A DNA stretch of 64,000 nucleotides from Bordetella genomosp. 10 (GCF_002261225.1 NZ_NEVM01000005.1:248001-312000); one strand, 5' to 3'; counted from the stretch's first letter, positions 20,834-29,348 are shown. Translations and numbers: made by a program. The notes: a model not told the origin generated them from the letters alone.

Positions 20834-21721
20834 ATGCGCCTGCGCCACATAGAGTTGTTCGAAGCCATCCGCGCCACGGGATCGCTCAGCCGCGCCGCGC
20901 AGGCCCTGCATATTTCCCAGCCGGCGGCCAGCAAGATGCTGGCGCACGCCGAGGCGCAGGTCGGCTTCAAGCTGTTCGAGCGCGTCAAGGGGCGGCTGCG
21001 GGCGACCCGCGAGGCGGACATCCTGGCGCCGGACATCGCCCGCCTGTCGCGCGACCTGGAAAGCGTGCGCAAGCTGGCCGCCAATCTCCGGCACCATCCG
21101 CAAGGCCACCTGCGCCTGGGCTGCGCGCCCAGCCTGGGCCTGGGCATCGTGCCGCGCGCCGCCGGCCTGAGCCGGGCCCGCCAGCCGGACATCACCTTCA
21201 GCATCCAGACCCACCACACGGGCGAGCTGATCGCCGGCCTGCTGGCGCGCGAAATCGACATGGCGGTGACCTACGAGCCGCCGGCCCACCCGGGCATCGC
21301 CCGCATCGACCTGGACCGTTCCGAAATGGTCTACGTCAGCCGCGAGCCGGGCGCCGCGCCCATGCCCCTGTCCGCCGTCGACGGCGGCCGCCTGATCTCC
21401 ATGGATCCGCAAGACCCGCTGGGCGGGCTGTTGCAGGCCGCGCTGGCCGAGCACGGCGCCAGCCTGGGCACCGCGCTGCGGGTGCATACCCACTACATGG
21501 CCTGCGCCATGGTCGAGGCCGGCTGCGGCGACGCCATCGTCGACGCCTACAGCGCCCAGGGCGTCGCGCGCCCCAGCCTGTCGCTGCGGCGGCTGGAGCC
21601 ACCGGTGTACTTCCATATCGGCGCCCTGGTGCATGCCGACGACCCGCTGTCCGCGCTGCACCACGGCTTCCTGGACTGCCTGCGCGCGGCATGCGCGGAA
21701 GCGGCGAGGTCCCTGCCCTAG
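20834..21721 (+). CDS. LysR-family regulator divergent from dadA
   Basis: A 295-residue LysR protein. The DNA-binding helix-turn-helix covers LFEAIRATGSLSRAAQALHI and QPAASKMLAHAE in the first 45 residues. The effector domain starts near GHLRLGCAPSLGLGIVP. Divergence from dadA across 180 bp is the classic arrangement in which a LysR protein controls its neighbour, so D-amino-acid response is likely. The final codons run into a tandem repeat (see 21716). Confidence 0.9.
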   Translation: MRLRHIELFEAIRATGSLSRAAQALHISQPAASKMLAHAEAQVGFKLFERVKGRLRATREADILAPDIARLSRDLESVRKLAANLRHHPQGHLRLGCAPSLGLGIVPRAAGLSRARQPDITFSIQTHHTGELIAGLLAREIDMAVTYEPPAHPGIARIDLDRSEMVYVSREPGAAPMPLSAVDGGRLISMDPQDPLGGLLQAALAEHGASLGTALRVHTHYMACAMVEAGCGDAIVDAYSAQGVARPSLSLRRLEPPVYFHIGALVHADDPLSALHHGFLDCLRAACAEAARSLP

Positions 21722-21757
21722 CACCCTGTCCTAATCCCCTAGCACCCCTGTCCTAAT
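21716..21757. repeat. Tandem 20/21-bp repeat across two convergent stop codons
   Basis: Units at 21716-21735 and 21737-21757 share CCCTAGCACC and CTGTCCTAAT. The LysR stop lies in the first and the PPTase stop (minus strand) in the second. Each unit carries a stop codon for both strands. Confidence 0.85.
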
Positions 21758-22511
21758 CTTCAGGATCGGCGTACACGAGACGCACCGGCGGCAGCACGCA
21801 GCCCCGCGCCGTGCGCCACGCCGGTTCGCCCGCTGGCCCGGGCGCCGCCGCGCCGTCGTCCACCGACCACGCCACGCTGGCTACCCAGTCCTCGCCGATC
21901 TCCCAGCAGCGCGCGCGCCATGCGCCGGCCGGCGCGCGCAGCGTCCATCGTCCCGCCGCCTGCGCTTGTAGCGCTTGCAGGCCCACGCTCCGCATGTCCG
22001 CCGGGAAATCCAGCCCGGCCGCCTTGATGAAAGCCTCCTTCAAGGTCCATAGCCGGTAGAAGAAGGCCAGCCGCCGCGCCTCCGGCAGCGCCGCCAGATG
22101 CGCCTGCTCGCCGGCGTCGCAGCACCATTGCGCCAGCGCGGCCACGTCCCTGGGCCGTCGCCGTTCGAGATCCACGCCCACGCGCCAGCCCGCCGGCGCG
22201 CGGGCGACCAGCGCGTGCCCGTCGCTATGGCTGAGCGACCAGGCCCGCGGCGCATCGCCGCGCGTCCCCGCCCCCGCCTGCCGCAGCGCCGCCCGGCTGA
22301 CGCGCCATTGCAGCGCCGCGCGCGGCGTGCGCGGCAAGCCCGCCCGCGCCGCGTCGGCGTCGGACAGGACGGCGGGATCGTAGTCCGCCGCCGCCGCGGG
22401 ACCGCCCCAGAGCAGGACGGGCGCCGCGCCGCGATCGGCGCCTTCGGAAGAATCGCCGGCGGGATCGGAATTACATCCGTGCCGGGGAACTGTAGCCTCA
22501 GATTCGGACAC
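21753..22511 (-). CDS. 4'-phosphopantetheinyl transferase (Sfp/AcpT type)
   Basis: A 252-residue PPTase. The two Mg/CoA motifs are clear: VGVDLERRRP (Asp114, Glu116) and the WTLKEAFIKAAG helix (W155, K158, E159). WSLSHSDG before the first motif is also typical. It transfers the phosphopantetheine arm to carrier proteins. Divergent from the aryl polyene genes across 150 bp, it is the likely activator of the two ACPs encoded there. Start: GTG at 22511 with AGGA nine bases upstream; the first 30 residues are Ser/Asp/Gly-rich and poorly conserved in type, so a later start is possible. Confidence 0.88.
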   Translation of the reverse strand: MSESEATVPRHGCNSDPAGDSSEGADRGAAPVLLWGGPAAAADYDPAVLSDADAARAGLPRTPRAALQWRVSRAALRQAGAGTRGDAPRAWSLSHSDGHALVARAPAGWRVGVDLERRRPRDVAALAQWCCDAGEQAHLAALPEARRLAFFYRLWTLKEAFIKAAGLDFPADMRSVGLQALQAQAAGRWTLRAPAGAWRARCWEIGEDWVASVAWSVDDGAAAPGPAGEPAWRTARGCVLPPVRLVYADPED

Positions 22512-22661
22512 CCTTTATTCCTGTTCCAATCGCCACGCAGCAGGCCGCTCGCGCCAAATAAACTGACGTCAACCTGAATAATGACAAACTGTATTGCAAT
22601 ATGGAGACAGTGTAACCAGATAGTCTCGTGGAAGACCTTGCAGCCCGGTACACTGCGCGCC
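22512..22661. promoter_or_regulatory. Bidirectional promoter region of PPTase and APE operon
   Basis: This 150-bp divergent gap is AT-richer than its flanks (22555-22640 especially) and must carry the promoters for both directions. A TTGCAA and a TGACGTCA palindrome (near 22566) are visible, but no confident -35/-10 pair can be assigned. Confidence 0.5.
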
Positions 22662-23465
22662 ATGTTGAAATTTTCAATTCCGCAGTGGCACGCCTGGGCG
22701 CCTGGAATTGAGGGCGAGGAAGCCTGGCGGCAGTGGGCTCAAGCCCCTTGCATCCCGCCGGCCGAGACGCCCGCGCCCGCGCCACAACTCGGATTTCTTC
22801 CCGCGATGCAACGCCGCCGCCTCAGCGCGCTGGCGCGCATGGCCGTGGGCAGCGCCTGGCCGCTGAGCCGGGAAGGCGAAGCCCTCCCCATGGTCTACGC
22901 CTCGCACCACGGCGAAACGACGCGTGGTTACGAACTATTACAGAACCTGGCCCGCGACGAGGCCCTGTCGCCCACTTCCTTCAGCCTGTCGGTCCATAAC
23001 GCCTGTGCCGGCATGTGGTCCATCCTGCGGCACGATACCACCGAGAGCGTGGCCCTGTCGGTGCAGGGCGACGGCCTGGAAAGCGCCATCGTCGAAGCCT
23101 CCCTGCTGCTGGCCGCCGGCCATCCCGCCGTGCTCGTGGTGCTGGCCGAGGAACGTCCTCCGGCCCCGTATGCGCCGTGGATAGACGACATTCCCTTTCC
23201 TTACGCCCTGGCGCTGCGCGTGACCGGGGGCCAGGACTATGAATTGACGTTGTCCGCGCCCGGCGCGGACGGCGAACCCGCGCGGGATGAGCCGAACGAC
23301 GGCCCGAACGACGGACCAAACAACGGACCGCGCGGCGGCCCCGGGGAAGCGCCCATCGCCCTTCCCCACCCATTGAACCTGTTGCGCCACCTGGCGTTGG
23401 GCAGCCGCGCCTGGACGCACACGCACCAACGGCGCCAGTGGCGCTGGCGACACCTGTCCTCATAA
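22662..23465 (+). CDS. apeC: ApeC-like beta-ketoacyl synthase / chain-length factor
   Basis: A 267-residue protein of the short ketosynthase-like family (ketoacyl-synt_2) that heads APE operons; in studied systems ApeC pairs with ApeO as a chain-length factor. The core LSVHNACAGMWSILRH (about residues 108-124) corresponds to the ketosynthase nucleophile region. Here a Cys (C115) occupies or borders the catalytic position. The C-terminal half with the two catalytic histidines of full ketosynthases is absent. Residues about 211-226 are four 4-residue repeats (PNDG, PNDG, PNNG, PRGG). The Shine-Dalgarno before this ATG is weak. Confidence 0.82.
   Translation: MLKFSIPQWHAWAPGIEGEEAWRQWAQAPCIPPAETPAPAPQLGFLPAMQRRRLSALARMAVGSAWPLSREGEALPMVYASHHGETTRGYELLQNLARDEALSPTSFSLSVHNACAGMWSILRHDTTESVALSVQGDGLESAIVEASLLLAAGHPAVLVVLAEERPPAPYAPWIDDIPFPYALALRVTGGQDYELTLSAPGADGEPARDEPNDGPNDGPNNGPRGGPGEAPIALPHPLNLLRHLALGSRAWTHTHQRRQWRWRHLSS
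23292..23339. repeat. 12-bp in-frame repeat, four units, in the apeC-like gene
   Basis: Units starting at 23292, 23304, 23316 and 23328 encode PNDG, PNDG, PNNG and PRGG. The first two differ by one base; the others are decayed. They sit in a linker that is likely flexible. Confidence 0.85.
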
Positions 23466-23467
23466 GC

Positions 23468-24286
23468 ATGGAAAACAGCATCGACCCTGTCGCCGAAACC
23501 TTGCCGCCGCGGCAGGACGCCTGGCTGCTGCGCCTGTTCGCCACCGCCTTCGCCTTCACGGCGTTCGGGCTCGGCGGCCTGCTCCTGCGCCTGGTGGTCT
23601 TTCCGCCGCTGCGGCTGCTCTGCCCGGACCTGTCCCGCCGCCAGCAGCGCGCGCGCGGCGCCATCTACTGGACCTTTCGCGTGTTCATCCGCCTGCTGGT
23701 GCGCACGGGCATCCTGACCTTCGAATTCCGCGGCGCCGAACGGCTGGGCCGGCCGGGCCAGATGATCGTCGCCAACCATCCCTCGCTGCTGGACGTGGTC
23801 TTCCTGCTGGGCCACGTCGCCAACGCCAACTGCGTCGTCAAGCACAGCCTGGCGGCCAATCCCTTCACCGCCGGGCCCGTGCGCAACGCGCGCTACATCA
23901 CCAACGACGAAAGCCTGGAGATGTTCGACCGCGCCGCCGAGGTCCTGCGCGAGGGCGAAACCCTGGTGGTGTTTCCCGAAGGCACGCGCACGCCGCGCGG
24001 CGCTTCGCCGCGCTTCCATCGCGGCGCCTGTGCCATCGCGATGCGCGGCGCGCGCGTGGTCACGCCGGTGGTCATCCGCATGAACACGCGCAGCCTGACC
24101 AAGGGCGAGCCGTGGTATCGCATACCGCGCCAACGCATGCGCTACATCTTCGAAGCGGGCCCCGACGTCGATCCGCAACGGTGGACCAGCCAGCATCCGC
24201 TGCCCATCGCGGGCAGGCTGATGAACGAACACTTGCATAACTATTTTGAAATGGAGCTTGGGCGGGATGAGCCAGCTAGAAAATGA
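23468..24286 (+). CDS. Lysophospholipid acyltransferase-like protein of the APE cluster
   Basis: A 272-residue PlsC-family membrane acyltransferase. The catalytic HX4D motif is NHPSLLDV and the acceptor-binding motif is FPEGTRTPRG. One or two N-terminal membrane segments lie at residues 22-50. APE clusters carry such a gene (ApeD position); it probably attaches the polyene or a fatty acyl group to the lipid anchor. The start is 2 bp after the apeC-like stop, and its end overlaps the first ACP gene by 20 bp. Confidence 0.87.
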   Translation: MENSIDPVAETLPPRQDAWLLRLFATAFAFTAFGLGGLLLRLVVFPPLRLLCPDLSRRQQRARGAIYWTFRVFIRLLVRTGILTFEFRGAERLGRPGQMIVANHPSLLDVVFLLGHVANANCVVKHSLAANPFTAGPVRNARYITNDESLEMFDRAAEVLREGETLVVFPEGTRTPRGASPRFHRGACAIAMRGARVVTPVVIRMNTRSLTKGEPWYRIPRQRMRYIFEAGPDVDPQRWTSQHPLPIAGRLMNEHLHNYFEMELGRDEPARK

Positions 24287-24527
24287 GATCAAAGTCCTCA
24301 TCATCGAGGCGCTGGGGCTGGAGGACATTACCCCCGGAGACATCGACAGCCACGCCGAACTCTTCGGCGACGGGCTGGGCCTGGATTCCGTCGACGCGCT
24401 GGAACTGGGGCTGGCGCTGCAAAAGCGCTATGGCATCGCCATCGATCCCGAGACGCGGAACATGCGCAACCATTTCGCCACCGTGGCCAATCTGAGTGAG
24501 TTCGTCTCGGCGCAACGCAGCGCCTGA
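24267..24527 (+). CDS. apeE: Acyl carrier protein 1 of the APE cluster
   Basis: An 86-residue acyl carrier protein. The phosphopantetheine site is LGLDSVDALELG with Ser41; helix 1 is NEIKVLIIEALGLEDI. It carries growing polyene intermediates in the type II PKS. The ATG overlaps the acyltransferase end by 20 bp and GGCGGGA lies upstream. The pairing with a second ACP immediately downstream is standard in APE clusters; assignment to ApeE rather than ApeF follows gene order. Confidence 0.9.
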   Translation: MSQLENEIKVLIIEALGLEDITPGDIDSHAELFGDGLGLDSVDALELGLALQKRYGIAIDPETRNMRNHFATVANLSEFVSAQRSA

Positions 24528-24545
24528 GTATCTGGAGCAAATGAG

Positions 24546-24800
24546 ATGCAGACCCGGGAAGACATTTTCAACGTGCTCCGCGACGCGATGGTAGAGCTTT
24601 TCGAAATCGAGCCCGAGCGCGTGGTGCCCACCGCCAATCTTTATACCGACCTGGAAATCGACAGCATCGACGCCATCGACCTGCTCGACCACATCAAGCG
24701 CAAGACCGGCCACAAGCTGGCCGCGGAGAACTTCCGCACCGTGCGCACGGTCCAGGACGTCGTCGACGCGGTGATGCGGCAACAGGAAGCCGCCGCATGA
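24546..24800 (+). CDS. apeF: Acyl carrier protein 2 of the APE cluster
   Basis: An 84-residue acyl carrier protein with phosphopantetheine Ser40 in DLEIDSIDAIDLLDHI. It differs strongly from the first ACP, with more basic helix 3 residues (KRKTGHKLAAENF). In APE biosynthesis the two ACPs are thought to divide starter loading and chain extension. It follows the first ACP by 18 bp and ends in an ATGA overlap with the membrane protein gene. Confidence 0.9.
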   Translation: MQTREDIFNVLRDAMVELFEIEPERVVPTANLYTDLEIDSIDAIDLLDHIKRKTGHKLAAENFRTVRTVQDVVDAVMRQQEAAA

Positions 24801-25348
24801 CGCGAGCCGTCCTGGCGCTCGCTTTGCTGATGGCCGGACTGGCTTACCCGTTCGTGGTCCATGCCGGCCTGCAGGGCGGCGGGGCCCGCTGGGTCGCGCT
24901 GCCGCTGGCCGCGCTATGGCTCGGGCGCGCGCTGACGGCGCCGCGCGGCCAGGCCGGCGGGCGCCTGCTGCCGGCGCTGGCGCTGGCCTTCTGCCTGGTG
25001 CTGGCCTTCGCGCGCGACCCGCGCTGGCTGCTCTGGTATCCGGTCCTGATCAATGCCGGCCTGTGCGCGGTCTTCGGCGCCAGCCTGGCGCGCGGCATGC
25101 CCGCCATCGAGCGGCTGGCGCGCCTGCGCGAGCCCGACCTGCCCGCCGCCGGCGTGGCGTACACGCGCCGCGTGACGCAGATCTGGACCGCCTTCTTCGC
25201 CCTGAACGGCGCGGCCGCGGCCGCCCTCGCCCTGTGGGCGCCGGCAGGCTGGTGGACCCTGTATAACGGCTGTATCAGCTATATCCTCATCGGCATCCTG
25301 GTGGCCGGCGAATGGGTCGTGCGCCCATACGCCCGCAAGGCGGCCTAG
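24797..25348 (+). CDS. Small inner-membrane protein of the APE cluster (COG4648-like)
   Basis: A 183-residue hydrophobic protein with about five to six membrane segments (residues 1-20, 28-48, 53-70, 75-95, 128-150, 155-175). Its motif-level match is to the unnamed integral membrane protein found beside the AMP ligase in APE clusters (ApeG position). No catalytic residues are apparent. It overlaps the upstream ACP by 4 bp. A role in positioning the synthase or passing the product to the membrane is a guess. Confidence 0.8.
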   Translation: MTRAVLALALLMAGLAYPFVVHAGLQGGGARWVALPLAALWLGRALTAPRGQAGGRLLPALALAFCLVLAFARDPRWLLWYPVLINAGLCAVFGASLARGMPAIERLARLREPDLPAAGVAYTRRVTQIWTAFFALNGAAAAALALWAPAGWWTLYNGCISYILIGILVAGEWVVRPYARKAA

Positions 25349-25387
25349 GATCCAGGATAGTAGACAGTAAACGAGTACTTGCTGAAC

Positions 25388-27208
25388 ATGGCCTGGATTC
25401 CCCTTCATGCGCTGCTGGACGGCGCGTCCGCCAACCGCCTCGTCGCCCATGGTCCCGAGCTGGACCGGGCCACGCTGGCGCGCCGCGCCCTGGCGCTGGC
25501 GGGCGCCCTGCAAGCCCGCGGCGTGCGCCGCGCCGGCTTGTGGTTCGACGACGCGGCTCAACTGGCGATCGCTCTGCTGGCCTGCTGGCGCGCCGGCGCC
25601 GCCGCCGTGCTGGCGCCGGACGGCCGGGCGGCCACCCGCGCCGCCCTGGCGCGGCAGGACGCCGGCCTGGACCTGTGGCTGACCGACGACGACGCGGCGC
25701 CGGACGGCCCGCCGGAAGGCCCGGCCGGCGCGAAGCCCCCTCCTTACCCGGGCGCGGACGGACTCGCGCGGCATACGATCGAAGACCTGATGGCCGGCGC
25801 GACGCCGCTGCCCGGCGGATTGCTGGACCTGGACGCGGGCAGGGTCGTCCTGTGCACCTCCGGCTCCAGCGGCCAGCCCAAGCAGATCCGCAAGAGCTGG
25901 CGCCAGTTGGCGGCCGAGATCGAGGCGCTGGAAGCCCTGTGGCACTGGTCGCGGCAACCCGCCTGCGTGCTGGGCAGCGTCAGCGCGCAGCATATGTACG
26001 GCCTGCCCTTCCGCCTGCTGTGGCCGCTGTGCGCGGGCCGCAGCCTGGGACGGCGCCAACTGGTCTACCCCGAAGCCCTGCAACACGCCAGCCTGCCGCA
26101 CGCCGATTTCGTCTGGATCGCCAGCCCGGCCCTGCTCAAGCGGCTGGGCAGCAGCCTGGACCATGCCGCGCTGCGCGGCGGCCTGCGGCAGATCGTTTCC
26201 TCCGGCGGCCCGCTGCCCGGCGACGTCAGCGATGAGCTGGCGCGCGACCTGGGCTGCCGTCCCTGCGAAATCTACGGCAGTTCGGAAACCGGCGCGGTCG
26301 CCTGGCGGCAGGGCGATACGCCCTGGCGTCCGCTGCCCGGCGCCGAGATCGGCGCCGACGCCGAGCAGGCGCTGTGGGTGCGATCGCCCTGGCTGGACGA
26401 TGACCGGCCGTTCCAGAGCAGCGATGCCGTGCGCCTGACCGAAGACGGCTTCGCCTTGCTGGGCCGCCTGGACCGCATCGTCAAGATCGAGGAAAAGCGC
26501 ATCGCGCTGCCGGCCATCGAACAGGCGCTGTCGGCGCACCCGTGGGTGCACGAGGCGCGCATCGACCTGGCGCCCGGCGCCAAGCGCCTGACGGCGCTCG
26601 TCGCGCTGACGCCGCAAGGCGTGCACGCCCTGCGCAACGGCGGCCGCGCCGCGCTGTCCCAGGCGCTGCGCGCCCATCTCGCGCCCACGCAGGAGGCGCT
26701 GGCGGTGCCGCGCCATTGGCGCTTCGTGCGCGAGCTGCCATGGAACGCCCAGGGCAAGCTGCCGCGCGCCGACTTCGAACGCGCGCTGCAACGGCCCCGC
26801 TGGCCGCGCGAAATCCCGGCGCGCCAGGACGACGGCGCGGACGGCAAGCACGCGCCGCAAAATGCCGGCGGGGAGTCCGCTGCGACGGCCGGGACGCGCC
26901 GCTACGCGCTGGACGTCCCCCTGGACCTGCTCCAGTTCGACGGCCATTTCACCGCCACGCCGGTGGTGCCGGGCGTGGCGCAAATCGACTGGGCCATGGA
27001 CCTGGCCCGCCGCGACCTGTCTCCCGGGCTGGATTTCCGCGGCGTCGACGCGCTCAAATTCCAGCGCCTGGTGCGACCGGGCGACCGCATCGAGCTGTCC
27101 TTGCGCTGGGAGCCCGCGCGCGGACGCCTGTATTTCGAATACCGCCAGGACGGCCAGCCCTGCTCGTCCGGGCGTATCCTGACGCAAGCCCGCTCCGACG
27201 ATGTTTAA
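25388..27208 (+). CDS. AMP-dependent ligase fused to a FabZ-like dehydratase (ApeH-ApeI)
   Basis: A 606-residue two-domain protein. The ligase part has the AMP-binding loop CTSGSSGQPKQ (about 155), YGSSETGAV (about 295) and the hinge GRLDRIVKIEEK (about 358); it would activate an aryl acid and load it on an ACP. After an Ala/Asp-rich linker (about 478-500), a hotdog domain begins with the FabZ motif FDGHFTATPVVPGV (about 516). This domain corresponds to ApeI. Separate ApeH and ApeI proteins are described in E. coli; here they are one chain. Start ATG 25388; a TTG at 25379 is an alternative. No strong ribosome-binding site. Confidence 0.88.
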   Translation: MAWIPLHALLDGASANRLVAHGPELDRATLARRALALAGALQARGVRRAGLWFDDAAQLAIALLACWRAGAAAVLAPDGRAATRAALARQDAGLDLWLTDDDAAPDGPPEGPAGAKPPPYPGADGLARHTIEDLMAGATPLPGGLLDLDAGRVVLCTSGSSGQPKQIRKSWRQLAAEIEALEALWHWSRQPACVLGSVSAQHMYGLPFRLLWPLCAGRSLGRRQLVYPEALQHASLPHADFVWIASPALLKRLGSSLDHAALRGGLRQIVSSGGPLPGDVSDELARDLGCRPCEIYGSSETGAVAWRQGDTPWRPLPGAEIGADAEQALWVRSPWLDDDRPFQSSDAVRLTEDGFALLGRLDRIVKIEEKRIALPAIEQALSAHPWVHEARIDLAPGAKRLTALVALTPQGVHALRNGGRAALSQALRAHLAPTQEALAVPRHWRFVRELPWNAQGKLPRADFERALQRPRWPREIPARQDDGADGKHAPQNAGGESAATAGTRRYALDVPLDLLQFDGHFTATPVVPGVAQIDWAMDLARRDLSPGLDFRGVDALKFQRLVRPGDRIELSLRWEPARGRLYFEYRQDGQPCSSGRILTQARSDDV

Positions 27209-27944
27209 GCCCTGCGCCGTGATCCCCGTCTACAACCACCCCGCCACCGTGCGGGCGGTGGTGGATCGCGTGCGCGCGGCGGGCCTGCCCTGCGTGCTGG
27301 TCGACGACGGATCGCAGGCCGATTGCGCGCGCACGCTGGACGAACTGGCCGGCGAAGGCCTGGCGCAACTCCTGCGCCGCCCCGTCAACGGCGGCAAGGG
27401 CCAGGCCGTCCAGGACGGCCTGCGCCACGCCGGCGCCCTCGGCTACAGCCACGCCCTGCAGGTCGACGCGGACGGCCAGCACGCGCTGGACGACATCCCC
27501 GCCTTCCTCGACGCCGCCCGCCGGCATCCGGACGCCGTCGTCTGCGGCGCCCCCGCCTATGGCGCCGACGCGCCGCGCAGCCGCCGCTACGGCCGCTGGC
27601 TGACCCGCGTCTGGGTCTGGATCAATACCCTCTCGGGCGCCATTCCCGACGCCATGTGCGGCTTCCGCGTCTACCCGCTGGCGCCCACGCTGGCGCTGCT
27701 GGCGCGCTGCAATCCCGGCCACCGCATGGACTTCGACATCGCCGTCCTGGTGCGCCTGCACTGGCGCGGCGTGCCCATGGTCTGGCTGCCCACGCGGGTG
27801 TCCTATCCGGCCGGCGGCGTCTCGCATTTCCAGGGCCTGCGGGACAACCTCCTGATCAGCCGCATGCATGCCCGCCTGTTCTTCGGCATGCTGCCGCGCG
27901 CGCCCTCACTGTTGGCTCGGCGCCTGGCGGGGCGCAAACCGTGA
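27201..27944 (+). CDS. Family 2 glycosyltransferase of the APE cluster
   Basis: A 247-residue GT-A fold glycosyltransferase. The opening strand is CAVIPVYNHP, followed by LVDDGS and the metal-binding QVDADGQH (DxD). It resembles dolichol-phosphate-mannose-synthase-like enzymes. In APE clusters such a gene, sometimes fused to an acyltransferase (ApeJ), glycosylates the anchor of the pigment. Here the acyltransferase is a separate downstream gene. It overlaps the ligase gene by 8 bp; the stop overlaps the next GTG (GTGA). Confidence 0.88.
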   Translation: MFKPCAVIPVYNHPATVRAVVDRVRAAGLPCVLVDDGSQADCARTLDELAGEGLAQLLRRPVNGGKGQAVQDGLRHAGALGYSHALQVDADGQHALDDIPAFLDAARRHPDAVVCGAPAYGADAPRSRRYGRWLTRVWVWINTLSGAIPDAMCGFRVYPLAPTLALLARCNPGHRMDFDIAVLVRLHWRGVPMVWLPTRVSYPAGGVSHFQGLRDNLLISRMHARLFFGMLPRAPSLLARRLAGRKP

Positions 27945-28912
27945 ACGTCCAGCACAAGACCGGCGGCGAAGCCAGGGACGACGCCAGGAACGAACCCCGG
28001 CGCGGCCACTGGGCCGCGCAGCGCGAACGCGGGGTGTCGCCGCTGCTGAACCTCACCGCCTGGGCCGCGCGCACCCTGGGCCGGCGCACGGTGCGGCCGC
28101 TGGTCGTGCTGATCGTGCTGTATTTCTTCTGCTTCGCGCCGCGCGCGCGGCGCGCCATCGCCGACTACCAGCAGCGCCTGCGGGCGCGCGGGCTGGCCGG
28201 GGCGCTGCCGGCGCGGCGTCCGGTGTTCGGGCAGTTCATGGCCTTCGCCGACGCCCTGCTCGACAAGCTCGACGTCTGGCAGGGCCGCCTGACCGCCGCC
28301 GACGTCACCGTCCTCGACCCCCACGGCCTGCACGCGCAAATGGACGGCCGGCGCGGCCAGATCCTGGTCTGCGCGCATATCGGCAACCTGGACGTGTGCC
28401 GCGCGCTGGTCGAGCGCAGCGGCGCGCTGGCCCTCAACGTCCTGGTCCACACCCGCCACGCCCAGGCCTTCAACCGCCTGCTGGAACGCCATGGCGCCAG
28501 CCGCCTGCGCCTGTACCAGGTCACGGAACTGGACCCGGCCACCATGCTGGACCTGCATCGCCGCATCGAGGCGGGAGAATGGCTGGCCATCGCGGGCGAC
28601 CGCGTGCCGGTGCACGGCCAGCGCGTGGCGACGGCCGACTTCCTCGGCGCGCCGGCGCCCTTCCCCCAAGGTCCCTGGCTGCTGGCCGGCCTGCTGCGCT
28701 GCCCCGTCAACCTGCTGTTCTGCACCAAGATCGGCGGCCGCTACCGCATCGCCATGGAGCGCCTGACCGAGGGCATCGCCTGGTCGCGCGGCGGCCGCGA
28801 CGCGGCCATCGGCCAGGCCGCCCAACGCTATGCCGACCGCCTGGCGCGCGAATGCGCGGATGCGCCGCAACAATGGTTCAACTTTTATCCTTTTTGGAGC
28901 GACCATGCGTAA
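27941..28912 (+). CDS. LpxL/HtrB-like acyltransferase of the APE cluster
   Basis: A 323-residue membrane-bound acyltransferase of the lipid A lauroyl/myristoyl transferase family. The catalytic HX4D-type motif is HIGNLDVC (about residue 143) and a membrane segment is at VVLIVLYFFCFAP. It begins at GTG 27941, overlapping the glycosyltransferase stop. In other APE clusters this domain is often fused behind the glycosyltransferase (ApeJ). Likely role: acylation of the glycolipid anchor at the inner membrane. Confidence 0.85.
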   Translation: MNVQHKTGGEARDDARNEPRRGHWAAQRERGVSPLLNLTAWAARTLGRRTVRPLVVLIVLYFFCFAPRARRAIADYQQRLRARGLAGALPARRPVFGQFMAFADALLDKLDVWQGRLTAADVTVLDPHGLHAQMDGRRGQILVCAHIGNLDVCRALVERSGALALNVLVHTRHAQAFNRLLERHGASRLRLYQVTELDPATMLDLHRRIEAGEWLAIAGDRVPVHGQRVATADFLGAPAPFPQGPWLLAGLLRCPVNLLFCTKIGGRYRIAMERLTEGIAWSRGGRDAAIGQAAQRYADRLARECADAPQQWFNFYPFWSDHA

Positions 28913-29348
28913 GCGCGGTGTGTACAACGTCGAGATATCCTTGACGGTTCCGTTCTTCGACGTCGATTCCATGAACGTCGTCTGGCACGGCCACTATGTG
29001 AAATATTTGGAGCAGGCCCGTTGCGCACTCCTGGACGCCATCGGCTACGGTTACGACGCCATGCGCGAATCCGGGTATGTGTTCCCGGTCATCGACCTGC
29101 AACTCCGTTACGTGAACCCCGCCCTGTTCGGACAGCGCGTGTCCGTCCGCGCCGAACTGGTGGAATGGGAGCATTGTTTGAAGATCCATTACCTGATTAC
29201 GGATGCCGCCACCGGCACCCGCCTGACCCGGGCCAGCACGACCCAGGTCGCCGTCGCCATCGCCAGCCGCGAAATGCAGTTGGCGTCGCCCGAACCCTTG
29301 CTCGCGGCCGTGCGGCGGCTGCGCGAGACGGGCAAGGTGGCGCAATGA
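28905..29348 (+). CDS. Hotdog acyl-CoA/ACP thioesterase (4HBT family)
   Basis: A 147-residue thioesterase of the 4-hydroxybenzoyl-CoA/YbgC type. The catalytic aspartate region is FFDVDSMNVVWHGHYVKYLE. APE clusters carry one such gene (ApeK position), possibly hydrolysing stalled or finished acyl-ACP. Overlaps the acyltransferase by 8 bp; an ATGA overlap links it to the LolA-like gene. Confidence 0.88.
   Translation: MRKRGVYNVEISLTVPFFDVDSMNVVWHGHYVKYLEQARCALLDAIGYGYDAMRESGYVFPVIDLQLRYVNPALFGQRVSVRAELVEWEHCLKIHYLITDAATGTRLTRASTTQVAVAIASREMQLASPEPLLAAVRRLRETGKVAQ

Noticed and set aside
24914..27187. 757-residue minus-strand frame across the APE ligase
   Set aside because: Shadow of two overlapping plus-strand genes with strong motifs.
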